Shown in pieces: positions 44,838-56,148 of a DNA stretch of 64,000 bases. How positions within the stretch are numbered: position 1 is the stretch's first letter; the number at the start of each line of letters is the position of its first letter. The stretch comes from Haliclystus octoradiatus. Lineage: Eukaryota > Cnidaria > Staurozoa > Stauromedusae > Haliclystidae. A program made the translations under genes and the position numbers. Where the stretch lies: the NCBI GenBank assembly GCA_916610825.1, contig OU744449.1:5583243-5647242 (forward strand), written 5' to 3'. The notes below the pieces were generated by a model. It searched no databases, was not told the DNA's origin, and saw nothing but the letters and a program-made list of their open reading frames with translations.

Positions 44838-47800
44838 CCTATATTTCAAAGATATTAAAGGAAGATACAAAATTACAAAAGATAGCATTGATCCAATTAT
44901 GATCTGGTTATCATTTTGCCTTTGTTGATTTATCATGCATTTATCAAGATCATCTACGAAATAATCTAACATGGAAATAATATGAACTAATCAACATTGC
45001 TAGTAAATGAAACTCTCTGTAATCCGAACTTTTAATTGAATAAAGATAAATTTTCTTTAAAATATTTCTATTTTTATCTCTCAAGAAGAAGACAATTGGA
45101 TCCTTCCTGATCATAAATTATTATATAGACTCTCAAGTTAATGTGCCATAACATTTATTTTGGAGCCAGGACAAATATTCCCAAGTTCTGTTTTCACATC
45201 AACTTCATAATACATATATACCTCACCAGGTGGCCCTGTATGTTTATTGTCTACTTCCACATCAAATCCCATCCCAGCTTCACGATACACATACCTTTAG
45301 CACAATGCTGACGAGATCGACGACCATATTCTGCAGCTTTTATCTCTAGGACTTGTGATTGTGGACATTGCAATGCAGCTGATTGGTTATCACATATTAT
45401 CTGAGTTTTTGTTCCACGAATAGGGCTGTTAGATATGTATGAAATAATAAAAATATTTTTAAGGAATGATTTGAACATTTTGCAATGGCAACCTTTAATT
45501 ATTATTAACGAATACAAAGAGAGCTAAGGTTACATATTTACATAACATAATAGATCGCATCTTTGAGATATGATGGCAGTTGGGTTTTGAAAAGCAAAAT
45601 GGCGAACGTTTATTATTTCTTCACAATATGTAGGTATATAGTATTATCATGATAAATCAAGGCAAAAAATGAGACATTCATATTTGCTGCTGATAATTTT
45701 ACGCCTCTCTGCTTTAACAACAGCATCACTTTTAGTTTTCAGAGATGAGAAACGGTAGTAGCAAATGTGAATGTCAGATATTGTAAATAGATTATCATTA
45801 TAAATAGATTCGCATGTGTAGCATCGAGCATTATTAAAGCAGTAAATACAACATTATACTTAATATTATAAGTATCATGTCTCAAAGTTCTCTAAATGTT
45901 GTTGATTTTAGCTTGTGCCACCCATAAATTCATCATGGGTAAGAAAATTAAAAAAGCAAAGGACATGTATAGTCAATTACATGCTTAAAGTGCAAAATTA
46001 ACAAATTCCATAATTAATATTCACCTTGAGATACATTTGAACGTAGCTTCTAAATATTTTGAAGTCCCAAAGCATGGGTTTCCTAGAAGAGCTTCATTGG
46101 CATCCAAATAACACGATCTACTTCCATCACATTCGGCCCTGAAGAAATTAATGACGTTATACGGTACGCAGTTCGTATTTTGATAATTGGATAGTTTACA
46201 CTGCTCTTGTGATGTTCTACCAAAGGTTGCCCGTACCATGACAAGCACTTCATTAGCTGGACAAAATGCAGAAGCAGCACCTTTGTGTTGACATGAGAGT
46301 TTGCGTATACCAGCTTGTCTGAAAATCAAGTGAAATCAATGGTCAACAGATAAAGATAGTTGATTATTAAGGGATTACATCCCTCTTGTGAGTGGGCCAC
46401 ACGAGTTCACTAACAACAAACTTGAAATCCATATCGTAAACGAGGCCGCCGAGTAGACCGTAGACCTATGTCGTAGACTTATACCCACGCTTTAATAGTG
46501 GTTGCCACGGAATATCGTGGGTTGTCTTGACATAACTGCTAAACACGTGGTATATATCCACCAATCATGACTGGAGTTTTTTTCAAGTGATTATTATTAT
46601 ATCCATTAGAGTTTTATAGAAAACAAACTCTCTACTGTAGTGAATCCGGTAGTGAATGCAGTGTACTAATTATACTCCTGATGAACAAGATAACAGAATG
46701 CTAACAGAATCCCAAATAAACAACTCAAGTAAACAGTCAAATTCAGGATTTAGTTATGAATAAGATGTAAAATCAACGTCATAATCCTGTACATTGACTT
46801 GTGTCTTTGTTCGAAAATTATAAATTCAATGAAGAAGCACAGTCGTGTACAGTATTTTCTATACTGTTGCTTTCTCTAATTCAAGTTCGCTTTCATACTA
46901 AGTTGTAAAACTATCATTATAAGCCCTGGGAAAACGGTGGCAAAATCTGTGTTACTTTTAAATCCCTCGAAATCCCTGTCGTTATCCAGCCTTTGGATTT
47001 TGTCTGACGTGTTGGATCGTGTATTTTATTTGTCGCATTGTGTTCGATGCATGGTCATGAAATAGTTTTCAAGGACTTTGTTATCGAATGTCTTCGCTAT
47101 TTTTTTCAAATCATTTTCGTTAAATATTTAACAACCTCTTTCAATGTTGTGGCGTGTCCGAATGGCTTCCCTTTAAGCTAAATATAGATAGAACCTACAC
47201 ATTTTTTCTAGGAACATATCGATAAAGTCGTGTCCGTTTTGTCACTCTTGAAAAAAATTCTTGAAAATACGAAAATCACATGTCAGGCAAGAACAGTTTT
47301 GTTGTGTAAAAGTTGCTGTGGTTTGCCCAGGGCTTTACAACCGAAGGAGATGTTTCGACGGGGCTATGGGAGAGTAGTATCTTTTCATAAAGTTTTCTAT
47401 CCTGAATTGTGTTGTTTACAAGTTACTTTGTCAGCTATTCCTGACCGTGATTTGTTGCGTTCTTTGTGTAGCAAATATGTAAGGCGTAAGAGGGACTATA
47501 ATACTACTTCCTATAATTCCTACGAAAATTCCTATAATGTAACTGTCTATACTACTACTAATAAGGACCTTAAAACTTCTGCAACTAATAATTTATTGTG
47601 ATTGCTTAATTCGGATTCAGACTACACACATTTGATTCATACCCAATTACGCATTTGTATCTGAATTCCAAATATTTTCCATATCCTGGGCATGGATCAC
47701 CAAAGTAAGTGGGTCCTGCATCAACAGTGCACCATTCCAGACCTTCACATCGAGCTTTAACTGAATCCTCACTCAACGCTTGTTTACATGATAGTGTATC

Positions 47801-50800
47801 TGTTCTAAGATTTGTCGATGGACAATGACCCGGTGATGTTCTGCCATAATTAGCGTATATAGTATTGATAACATGTCCAGGTTGACAGCGTATAGTATTA
47901 CTGTATCCATCGCATGTGATACTTGTTACATCTGCGGCATCAGGGCTATAATACAAATGACAAAACTTAAGGCACTTTCAGAGATAGACCGGGGAGATAG
48001 ACGATGAAGCAAACAAGAAAAAACAGACGATGAAGCAAATATTGGCTATTTTGCACATAGTTTATTATTACGATAATTGTTATTCCTATGATATGATGAA
48101 CTTTTATATAATTAATCACAGTAAAACACATTGCCCATTGCGTCACGAATTCAGTGTTGTCTATGTGATCGATAAGTTCTTTCTGGAGATAGATTGTGGA
48201 TGTCATGCATCCATTGAATCAAACTGTGTAAGTTTTGAATCAGAGCTTGTAGATGAACATCATGCAGACAAGAAGATCCTTTCAATCAAATACTACTTGA
48301 TTGGTTTAATTTACGTATAAGTAGCAATTAAATTACCTTTTAACGCAAATGTACTTCACATCCAAATATTTCGTGTACCCAGGACATGCGTCACCATATA
48401 AATCAGCTCTTGCTTCCAAATAGCATTCTCTAGCTCCTTCGCATTGCTTCCTTAAAATCTCAGTTGTCCCAGAAGTTTCACAAATAGTAGGTTTAAAATA
48501 GCCAGTTCTACAATGTTGTGATCCTATTCTACCATACATTGCTGCAACAATATGAAGGACACTGTCTGTTCTACATGTTATCTTTGTGGGAAATTGCTTA
48601 TCGCAGATAATACGTCTAGACGCACCTTCGCTGCAATGGAAAATACAATACACGGTTATTGATGTTGAACATTGTGAACTCTGAGCTGAACTCACAACTT
48701 ACACTGTTAACAGAACCTTGGAAATCGAATGAAGTACTTGAAATTAAAAATTGAATTAAAAATTGAAAATCGAAAATTATGATGAAAAATTTAAAATTAA
48801 ATTAACATGACTTAGTTGCCTGGTTTTGATCACTGCTAATATTCTATGTGGCCTTAACACCATAATCCAAATTCATTGACCGGAAAGCAACAAAAGGCTG
48901 AATGTCAGGACTTTCTACTATAGCTAATTATTGATAATTGTATGTCCTTATAATCATTATAGCATCGTTAAAATCATTCTATAATAGCGTAATCAATTTA
49001 CACAAGGGTATATCATTTCATTTACCACATATAGTACATATTTAGTGAAAGAGAAGACAGTTAGCATTTAATCAACAATATACATACCAATGTAACAACA
49101 TATTTAACTGCTTACCCTAATTTACATTTATATGTAACTGTCAAGTATTTCTTTGTAGAAGGGCATGGATCACCAAACGTACTAATTGATGAATATACCA
49201 TACAACTTTGCCTATCTTGACAAGTAGCTTTTAAATTTCTCAAGACTGAAATTGATGTACATGAAATTACTTTTGAATTATGCTGTGGGCATATATTCAA
49301 TGATTGACGACCATAGAATGCAGATTGGATATCTAAAACTTTCCCATTCGGACAGATTATTTGGTTCGTGAAACCATCACATATATTTGCTGTTTGACTT
49401 GGCAAAGATAGAAGGCTGTAGTGTAAAAATGAAAATGATTATAATCTATCTACAAAATGTATAGAGGGGATATTCGGATAATTTCTGTATATAAAGTTTG
49501 CCCTTCAGAAGTATGTTATCACACAGTATGTGGAAAACATAGGGTAAAACCTAACTCCAAAACTCGGACCCGGTAAATTCCGAGCCTGCGTACAGGCAGA
49601 CTTTTCTTCGTATAGTCCGTCTGCGTATTAGCGCCGAATTTCGCGTACTGTTTGCTCTTTCCACTACCACTTATTTGGTAGTATGTTGTGATTGGCTAAT
49701 AAAGCACATGAACAAATGGCAAATGTTTTAAAATAATGAAAGTTGAATAATGACAGGAAACCACACTATACGTAAATATTTACTTAATATGAATTCAATG
49801 AAAACACTTTGTACGCGATACTCCGCGCCAATACTTAGACGTACTATGCGAAGGAAATGTCTGTCTGCACGCAAGTTAATAAATTCCAGGATCAAATCAA
49901 ATTAACTATACGATGTCATTGATGTCATTGTGATGTTGATTGGAACCTTAATGTACCTTATTTACAGGTTACCTTATGTAGTGGAGTGAATATATACTAC
50001 AACGCTAAAAATTTTTAACACATATTCGAGTAAAGCTGAAGCTAAATGACTAAGAATGGTGAAAAGGAATTTTTAATTTGGACGCGTATAAGCAGATAAA
50101 TTTAAAGTTGAATATACCCTATTTTCGATCATCCACTGTTTTCTAAATTCGAAACGACAGTCATAATGACAAAAAGGCTTACTATTGGAAAATGGTGAAG
50201 TCAGAATTATAAAATATTGTATTTCCTCTTTCGAGGAATCAAAAGTTTCAATCGTCCGAGTCAACTATGGCCACACCTTTAGGACATGTCTTCTGCTTTC
50301 AACTATTAAAAGTCCGTGTATTTCATGTGCTAATTTGTTATATGAACTCGTTTCAAACAGCAAAGGTGTCCCAAAGGTGAAGACATAGCTGTCTTGGACG
50401 TTATAAACTATTGACTCCTCGCGAAAGGAGATATGATATTTTATTGTTTTCCATTGTCCTTTTCCCTCTAGTAAGCCCTCTTACATTTAGACTATAATTC
50501 CGAATTTTGCAAAAATGACTAATTGAAAATAGGGTAGGCTCAATATTAAATATTTCCGCTGATACGCGTTCAAACTAAAAAATCATTTTCACCATTCTTC
50601 ATCTTTTAGCTTCAGCTCTCGAATCTGTGTTAAATTTTGTTTTTGTCATGTGCACTTGAAATACTTATATAATTTAGTGTGATATTGTAAAACGTTGTCT
50701 TACTGATCAGGCATAAGGCTCAATGCAATAAATGAATAGCAGAGCTTAGATATTAATAATAGACAAAGAATAAGACAGTCATATTGCTACTTTAAGTTTC

Positions 50801-53764
50801 ATGCCGGAGAAATCATCAGTCAATCGGCGTGATTGCCTGATGATTGCTCCGGCGTGAAACTTGAAGAAGCAAATATGACTGTCTGATTCTTTGTATAGTA
50901 TTGTTATAATTCAGTATGTATACCTCCTTGAATCTCGAATACATCTGAATTTCAATTCCAAATACTTTGTTTGACCTCTGCATGCTTCTCCAAAAACTTT
51001 CGATGTTGGATTTAACTTACAACTTGATTTGTCTTGGCATAATGTTTTTAAAATTTTGGGACTGTCCACTGATCGACAAAATACATTTCCGAAGTCTCCT
51101 GTCCGACAATGTGCTTTTGACATTCGTCCGTAAAGACCATAAATAATATCAATTTTTCCATCAACGCAAGATATCGATTGGGATGCCGAGTTTTCGCAGA
51201 GTATTCTGTATTCAGATGGAGTTCTGAAAATAGAGATTGTGCAATCGCATTTTGAAATATTAGTATAATATTGTATCAGCTAAGTCATGATATTGTTATA
51301 CTAAAAATTGAACTGATTGTGAATATTAAGAAATCAGCAGAGGTCTATTATATGTTATTCAGTCCCCGCTTATCAATTTTTGGAGTATCCATATGTCAAA
51401 AGGAGCCTGGCTGTTGTAAAATTTTAACTAATCAGGAACAGGAGTCGAAACTGGAGTCTACATTAGAATCTTTGTAATTTATCAATAGGCATTGCAAATT
51501 TGAAAATTACATGGATATTCTAACATAGAGATTAGCTACATATTTAAAAGTAGTTAATTCATTTCTGCTTTCTGTGTTTGCTTGATTTTGTGTTGATAAG
51601 TTAATCCGGTTAATTATATGTTAATAAAGTAATAGTTGATGACTTACTAACTATCCATTTTGGGACTTTTCCAGGGTATTTTTTACAGGAGTTAGTTTGT
51701 CTGAAAGATTTTGGTACGGAGTCGGAGCTGGATTCTATTTTTCTCAAAATTTCCAATCCGGAGTATTGGACTCCAAAACTTCAAAAATTGGAGTCTAACG
51801 CTTCTATAAGAAGCATATTTGGATTTGTGGTCTGGAAATGCTGTGCTCTACCATTTTATTGATAACCCCATTTATGCACTAAAATATAACATCCATGTAG
51901 AATGTGAAATAGTTACTAACCCTGTGACGCATTCATAATCAATTTCCAAATATTTTTGGATAGCCCAGCACGGATCACCATAAACAGCATCACTTGCTAT
52001 TAAATTACATGATTTTCTTTCATCGCATTTTGCTTTGATATCAAATAATGAATTGATTGCACCGCATCTCGTTTTCTTGTAATTACCAAACTTACAATGA
52101 TCATGTGACATTCTACCATATACAGCACGTTTAATTTTGATGACGTAATTTTCAGGGCATGATATAGTTTTACCAGCATAATGCTGACAAATTCTGACAA
52201 TTGATCGTTGTATTTTATTGCTTAAAACATCTGCAATCAGAAATAATAAAGAAAATAAAAGCTGGTAACACATTTTTCCATCCGTCAATCATAACATTGT
52301 CACTTAATTAATTAATTTATTCAGAATATATGTAATTAATACTTTTCAAATTTCCAAGTAGATGGCTTTTATCAATAGTTATCCCGTTAAATTTAGAGGA
52401 ACATGTTTTTTCATATATTTCTTTATAGTCAAATGTCTTCATACAACTTATACGCTTTTACTTTCAGAAACTATGTCACTTTCTTGGACAGGATATTAAG
52501 ATGCTGCTTAAGATATTTACTCGATTTTGTGAATGCATTTGTATCAAGTAGGATCTGATACTCTGATCTGATGTGATCTGATAGATCTAGATTTAAATTT
52601 TGATTTCTCATATAAATGATGTGTAACAGCAAATCCCAAATTCTAGGCAAGAATATAGTTTTCTTAAAAGAATAAGCAGTTTCAACAAACAAATTAAAAC
52701 AAGAAAATATTTCTTAAAACAAGAACTACATTCTTAAATCAAGAACGAAATTCTTGAATCAAGAATGCAATTCTTGAATTGAGATTCCTGTTTTTTTCCG
52801 GAAAAAGGAAATTCTTGAAACAAGAAACATTGAATTGATGTTTCTTAAATACAGAATTTCGAAAAAAATAAATCAATATTCTGCTTTCACGAAAATCAAT
52901 TCTAAGTAAGAATCTAGTTCTTGTTATATAGACAACACCTTTTTTTCTTGAAACAAGCAAAATAATTCTTGTTTTAAGAAAAAATATTCTTGAATCAAGA
53001 TTCACGTTATTGCTGTGCAGTTATATGAGATGTATAAGAGAATCACACTTGTCAACTTTTTCTTAATACAATTTCAGACAGTATCAAATAAAAATATATA
53101 GACTGTGGAAATATGTATGTTTTAGCAGTTCTCATATACGGAATAATTTGTCATTTTCAAGAAATGATATATGTCAATACTACTTAAATTCAAACTTCAA
53201 ACATCCCTGTGAGCAATCTTTCAATCAATAAACACACAGCTATAACAACTTAATATAGTGGTTTTCTTTCTATCGTACTTTTATGGAAAAATAGCTCATA
53301 ATAATTTCTGAATTGCACATACCTCGTTCTTTCCATAAATATGGTTGATTTATGTCACGGTACCCTACATGTCAAGGCTAAAATAGCGGAGCCCTACCTT
53401 GGTGCCCTACCTAATGTTTTTGAGATGGATGGAGCTCTACGAAGCGCGCCATCATGGAATTTGATTGGAATGAATGAAATTATGCAGCTCTGTTCGTCCA
53501 TATCATTCCATCCTTAGGATAATCTATCTTTGGGTAGTTATGATATTGATAATTTTGAGCATGTACTCAAGAAGAATATTGTGATGAAGTCCGAGGCTAT
53601 CACTGTTAAAGCTAAGTTACAATAACTGCTCTTCATTACATGCCATTACTGATAAAATGGTTTTCGATTAGACACATGCATGTAATATTTGGAGAAAACT
53701 TACCAGAAAGCCCACTTAATCCAATTAAAACTAAAACCAGCACAATCCTATTTATAATCTCCAT
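43441..53764 (-). CDS. lectin gene C: secreted protein with eight SUEL domains (duplicate of B)
   Basis: Ten exons from ATG at 53764 to a stop at 43441-43443 join in frame to 825 residues (2478 bases). The plan is a signal peptide, then eight SUEL domains, with the same split seventh domain as gene B. Exon lengths match B closely (300/300, 294/294, 294/294, 131/131, 166/166), and each domain is most like its positional partner in B. That indicates whole-gene tandem duplication after the eight-domain gene existed. Some loops have changed: GEACRG in domain 2, LDPCPG in domain 7, GDACPG with FGR in domain 8. Likely a secreted multivalent lectin; function inferred from family. Confidence 0.88.
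44462..44627 (-). CDS. gene C exon 9: SUEL domain 7, second part
   Basis: 166 bases, phase 1 in, phase 2 out. VYLDPCPG where others have YGDPCPG, KYAEVTYNC end. No methionine. Confidence 0.84.
44769..44837. repeat. (GATA)n microsatellite, about 17 units
   Basis: Uninterrupted gata units in the intron that splits domain 7 of gene C. Confidence 0.97.
45295..45425 (-). CDS. gene C exon 8: SUEL domain 7, first part
   Basis: 131 bases, phase 2 in, phase 1 out. QIICDNQSAALQCP and EYGRRSRQHC. Donor gtatgt. Confidence 0.85.
46025..46318 (-). CDS. gene C exon 7: SUEL domain 6
   Basis: FGRTS, GNPCFG loop, KYLEATFKC end. The FGR and GNPC pair is shared with its gene B partner. Donor gtgaat, phase 2-2. 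Confidence 0.87.
47230..47601 (+). other. unassigned 123-codon open frame in an intron of gene C
   Basis: Antisense to gene C between exons 6 and 7. It starts MSVLSLLKKILENTKITCQA, has CKSCCG and ends in an asparagine-threonine-rich tail. Base composition is richer in GC than nearby intron. I recognise no domain. It could be a fragment of a mobile element or chance. Confidence 0.25.
47643..47945 (-). CDS. gene C exon 6: SUEL domain 5
   Basis: YGRTS, GDPCPG loop, KYLEFRYKC end. Donor gtatga. Phase 2-2. The open frame runs on past the donor to 47606, which I take as intron. Confidence 0.86.
48337..48630 (-). CDS. gene C exon 5: SUEL domain 4
   Basis: YGRIG, GDACPG loop, KYLDVKYIC end. Donor gtaatt. 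Phase 2-2. Confidence 0.87.
49116..49415 (-). CDS. gene C exon 4: SUEL domain 3
   Basis: YGRQS, GDPCPS loop, KYLTVTYKC end. Phase 2-2. Keeps the tyrosine that the gene B partner has lost. Confidence 0.87.
49548..49893. repeat. foldback (MITE-like) element with ends rich in CG
   Basis: Left cgtctgcgtattagcgcc and right ggcgc...atacttagacg arms pair over about 100 diverged bases. It is GC richer than its surroundings. The left end resembles 63397-63440. Confidence 0.6.
50010..50640. repeat. large foldback element
   Basis: Left arm about 50010-50265 and right arm about 50400-50640 are diverged reverse complements (ttggacgcgtataagcag / gctgatacgcgttcaaac; ccctattttcgatca / gaaaatagggt). A related single arm lies at 55278-55600. 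Confidence 0.7.
50759..50898. repeat. foldback (MITE-like) element
   Basis: acaaagaataagacagtcat at the left and its near complement (atgactgtctgattctttgt) at the right, with inner arms (tttaagtttcatgccgg / ccggcgtgaaacttgaa) around a short loop. The end stops 25 bases from the donor of gene C exon 3. Confidence 0.8.
50924..51223 (-). CDS. gene C exon 3: SUEL domain 2
   Basis: YGRMS, GEACRG loop (alanine for proline), KYLELKFRC end. Phase 2-2. Confidence 0.87.
51921..52230 (-). CDS. gene C exon 2: SUEL domain 1 (adaptor exon)
   Basis: Phase 1 in, phase 2 out. Acceptor is an excellent pyrimidine tract (tttattatttctgattgcag on the - strand). YGRMS, GDPCWA loop, KYLEIDYEC end. Confidence 0.87.
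52231..53703. other. first intron of gene C with a TTCTTGAAACAAGAA cluster
   Basis: 52690-53005 is dense in attcttgaatcaagaat-type words; the rest shows no exon. Confidence 0.5.
52690..53005. repeat. degenerate palindromic repeat cluster (TTCTTGAAACAAGAA type)
   Basis: At least ten copies of attcttg / caagaat words in both orientations, irregularly spaced. Smaller clusters occur at 18145-18195, 26285-26430 and 37810-38040. Confidence 0.6.
53704..53764 (-). CDS. gene C exon 1: signal peptide
   Basis: MEIINRIVLVLVLIGLSGLS, then a phase 1 donor gtaag. Joins exon 2 in frame as ...LSDVLSNK. Preferred over the methionine further down (52282) because exon 2 has a perfect acceptor. Confidence 0.8.
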
Positions 53765-55277
53765 GACCCTGAATAACAAAAGGATAAGACCGTATATATA
53801 CAATACGGGTACTCATAGGTTTTCATGACTATACTGCACTGAATATTCTCCAGTAAATGATTCAAAATGACAGCAATGGTATGAGGATATAGTACGTAAT
53901 ACACATTACTTTTATATATTTGAATTGAATTTTGTATGTATAAAATATCATATATAGAATCTCAAAAAATGGTCCCACAGAAATGATCATAAAATAAAAC
54001 TCTAACTTCTAATGATGAAATCATTTTGATTCATTTGGTACCCAAAATTCATGGAGGTTATAGTTGAAGTTACATTTATTTATGTGACTATAAACAGCGT
54101 GGGTACATCATGATTTGATTTTGACATGACTTCGTATACATCATTCGTTCAAATTTTGAAGTTTCGATGGGTTCACTACGTCTATATACATCATTTCATA
54201 TTAATTATATAACTATTGTGGATCATGTTGGCTATCTATATTTCAAAAATAACTATCAACTTACCCTGATTGGATCCAATTATATGAATGATTGACGATG
54301 TTTGATTTGTAAGAAACAACATTTATTTGCGCATTATGCACACGTTTAGTCAGCTGCAAGGTTAAACGACAAAAAATCCGTGGTAGCTTTTGTGCAATGT
54401 GCTAAATGTCAATAATAGTGCAGTACATATGCGTGTAGCCATCGATCTTCGGAACAATTGTTGATCATTATAGTTAGCTTCATATATTTTATAGTTAAAT
54501 TAATAGGTTATATGGATAGTTTATAGTCGAAATGTATAATGTTATTTAGCTATAGTTAAGGAGAGTTGGAACATTAGAGGCACTCTTTTGAAAAAGAAAT
54601 AACTCGAAATTTCAAAGTAATGTGCCAAACTAGGTTGTTTATATATGATAGAAAAAAAATGAAGGTCTGCCTATATCTATTTATCTTATTGGTGCTACAG
54701 CACTTTTAGCTTTCCCCGGTGTTGCCATAACAATGCATATAAGCAGTATAAAATTTCAGATTTTAAGAGAAGAATTTTTGCAATAACTCAAAAAGTAATA
54801 CTGTTTCCCTCATCTTCTCAGTTCATCATCACTTTTGAAGTATACTTTTACATTAATGACATAAATTTAAAAAGAATTCAACAGAAAGAAGCATTATAGA
54901 GGGATTCCCCCACACAAAATTGCACATTTATGTTTCATTTCACAACTTAGTAATAGTCCAAAGATTTTTATTCTCAAACTGTTTGTGTTGTTTCATTGAA
55001 AAATGGGGTGACAATTAATCTGTCTTTATGTCTTTCCTTTGAAAAATTATTGCTTTTCTAGCATGCATTGTTATTTTTGTTTTTATTTCATTATTATTGA
55101 CTAAAAAATTGAGGTGACTTCAAAGCTCTAAAGTAATCTAAGCAGCCCCTTTTTTATTGCCGAAGAATGAAAGTCTGTAAACTATGCTAAAGATTTAAAA
55201 AAAGAAAGAAAATTTGCCCCTATTGCTCGAATCCTCCTTAAATCGAAATGTTGTGTTTTGGGATTACAGTGCGCATG

Positions 55278-55600
55278 ACACGAAACAATTTGAACACAGA
55301 TTCGAGTAGCTGTAGCTAAATGATGAAGATCGAATCGTAACATGGTTTTTTCAGTTTGGACGCCTATAAGCGGAGATATTAGAGGTTGAATATACTCTAT
55401 TTTCTATCATTCACTTTTTTACAACCTCGGAACGACAGCCGGAATTACAAGAAGGCTTATTATAGAAAATGGGTTAAGTCAGAATTATAACATTTCGCAT
55501 CTCCTTTCTCGTAAAATCAACAGTTTCAAACGTCCAAGTCAGCTATTCCCACACCCTTAGGACAGATTTTCATCCTGTATACTTATACTTGTCCTCTCGT
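55278..55600. repeat. single arm of the foldback family seen at 50010-50640
   Basis: Same order of words: ttcgagtagctgtagctaaatg, ttggacgcctataagc, tctattttct, aacgacagccggaattaca, acccttaggacaga. Confidence 0.65.
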
Positions 55601-55894
55601 GAATAAATTGCGGTTTGTGATTCAGGCTATATCAGTACTGACTTCTAATGAACAGCATAATGAACTTTTAAACATTCTTATCTAATTTTATATGGTATTC
55701 CAATGGCTGTTCATAAATGGGAGCCGAAAGATTCCTGTACTGATTTTGCAGGGCAAGATTTATTTGACAAATAAACATAAATACAAATATCGCGTGAAAC
55801 ACGGAGTAACCAGCACTCTTATTTCTCATTTCGTCCAATTTTACTTATTTAATAAAACTCTGTTATTTACAATTGAGAATTTCACCTTATTATT

Positions 55895-55913
55895 TCTCTC
55901 TCTCTCTCTCTCT
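55895..55913. repeat. (TC)n microsatellite
   Basis: Nine to ten TC units. Confidence 0.9.
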
Positions 55914-56148
55914 GTATAAATATACATAATCAATGCATCATATTTTAAATTAAAAATCGTTTTTCTTATATAATGGTTCTTCAGCTGATTGATTATAAGC
56001 TTCGTCTAAAATTGAAATTGAGGATATTCTAACTTTTTTCTTCCATAAATATATTAAATATTGTAAGATATAATTAAGATAAATAATTAAGATATGTTCC
56101 AACAGTTACTAATCAAAATTATGATAATGCTATTTAATGTTTTTAAGC

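Larger units (their letters stand above)
53765..56148. other. intergenic region between gene C and the chitin synthase gene
   Basis: Contains the promoter side of gene C, an arm of the large foldback family (55278-55600) and a (TC)n run (55895-55913). No gene seen. Confidence 0.5.

Noticed and set aside
44748-44972. A - strand frame with IYLSIYLS repeats.
   Set aside because: It is the translation of the (GATA)n microsatellite.
52231-52288. A signal-peptide-like start (MTDGKMCYQLL...) in frame with gene C domain 1.
   Set aside because: A near-perfect acceptor (pyrimidine run then CAG) ends at 52231, and the exon at 53704-53764 supplies a better signal peptide in the right phase. The hydrophobic stretch is the translated pyrimidine tract.
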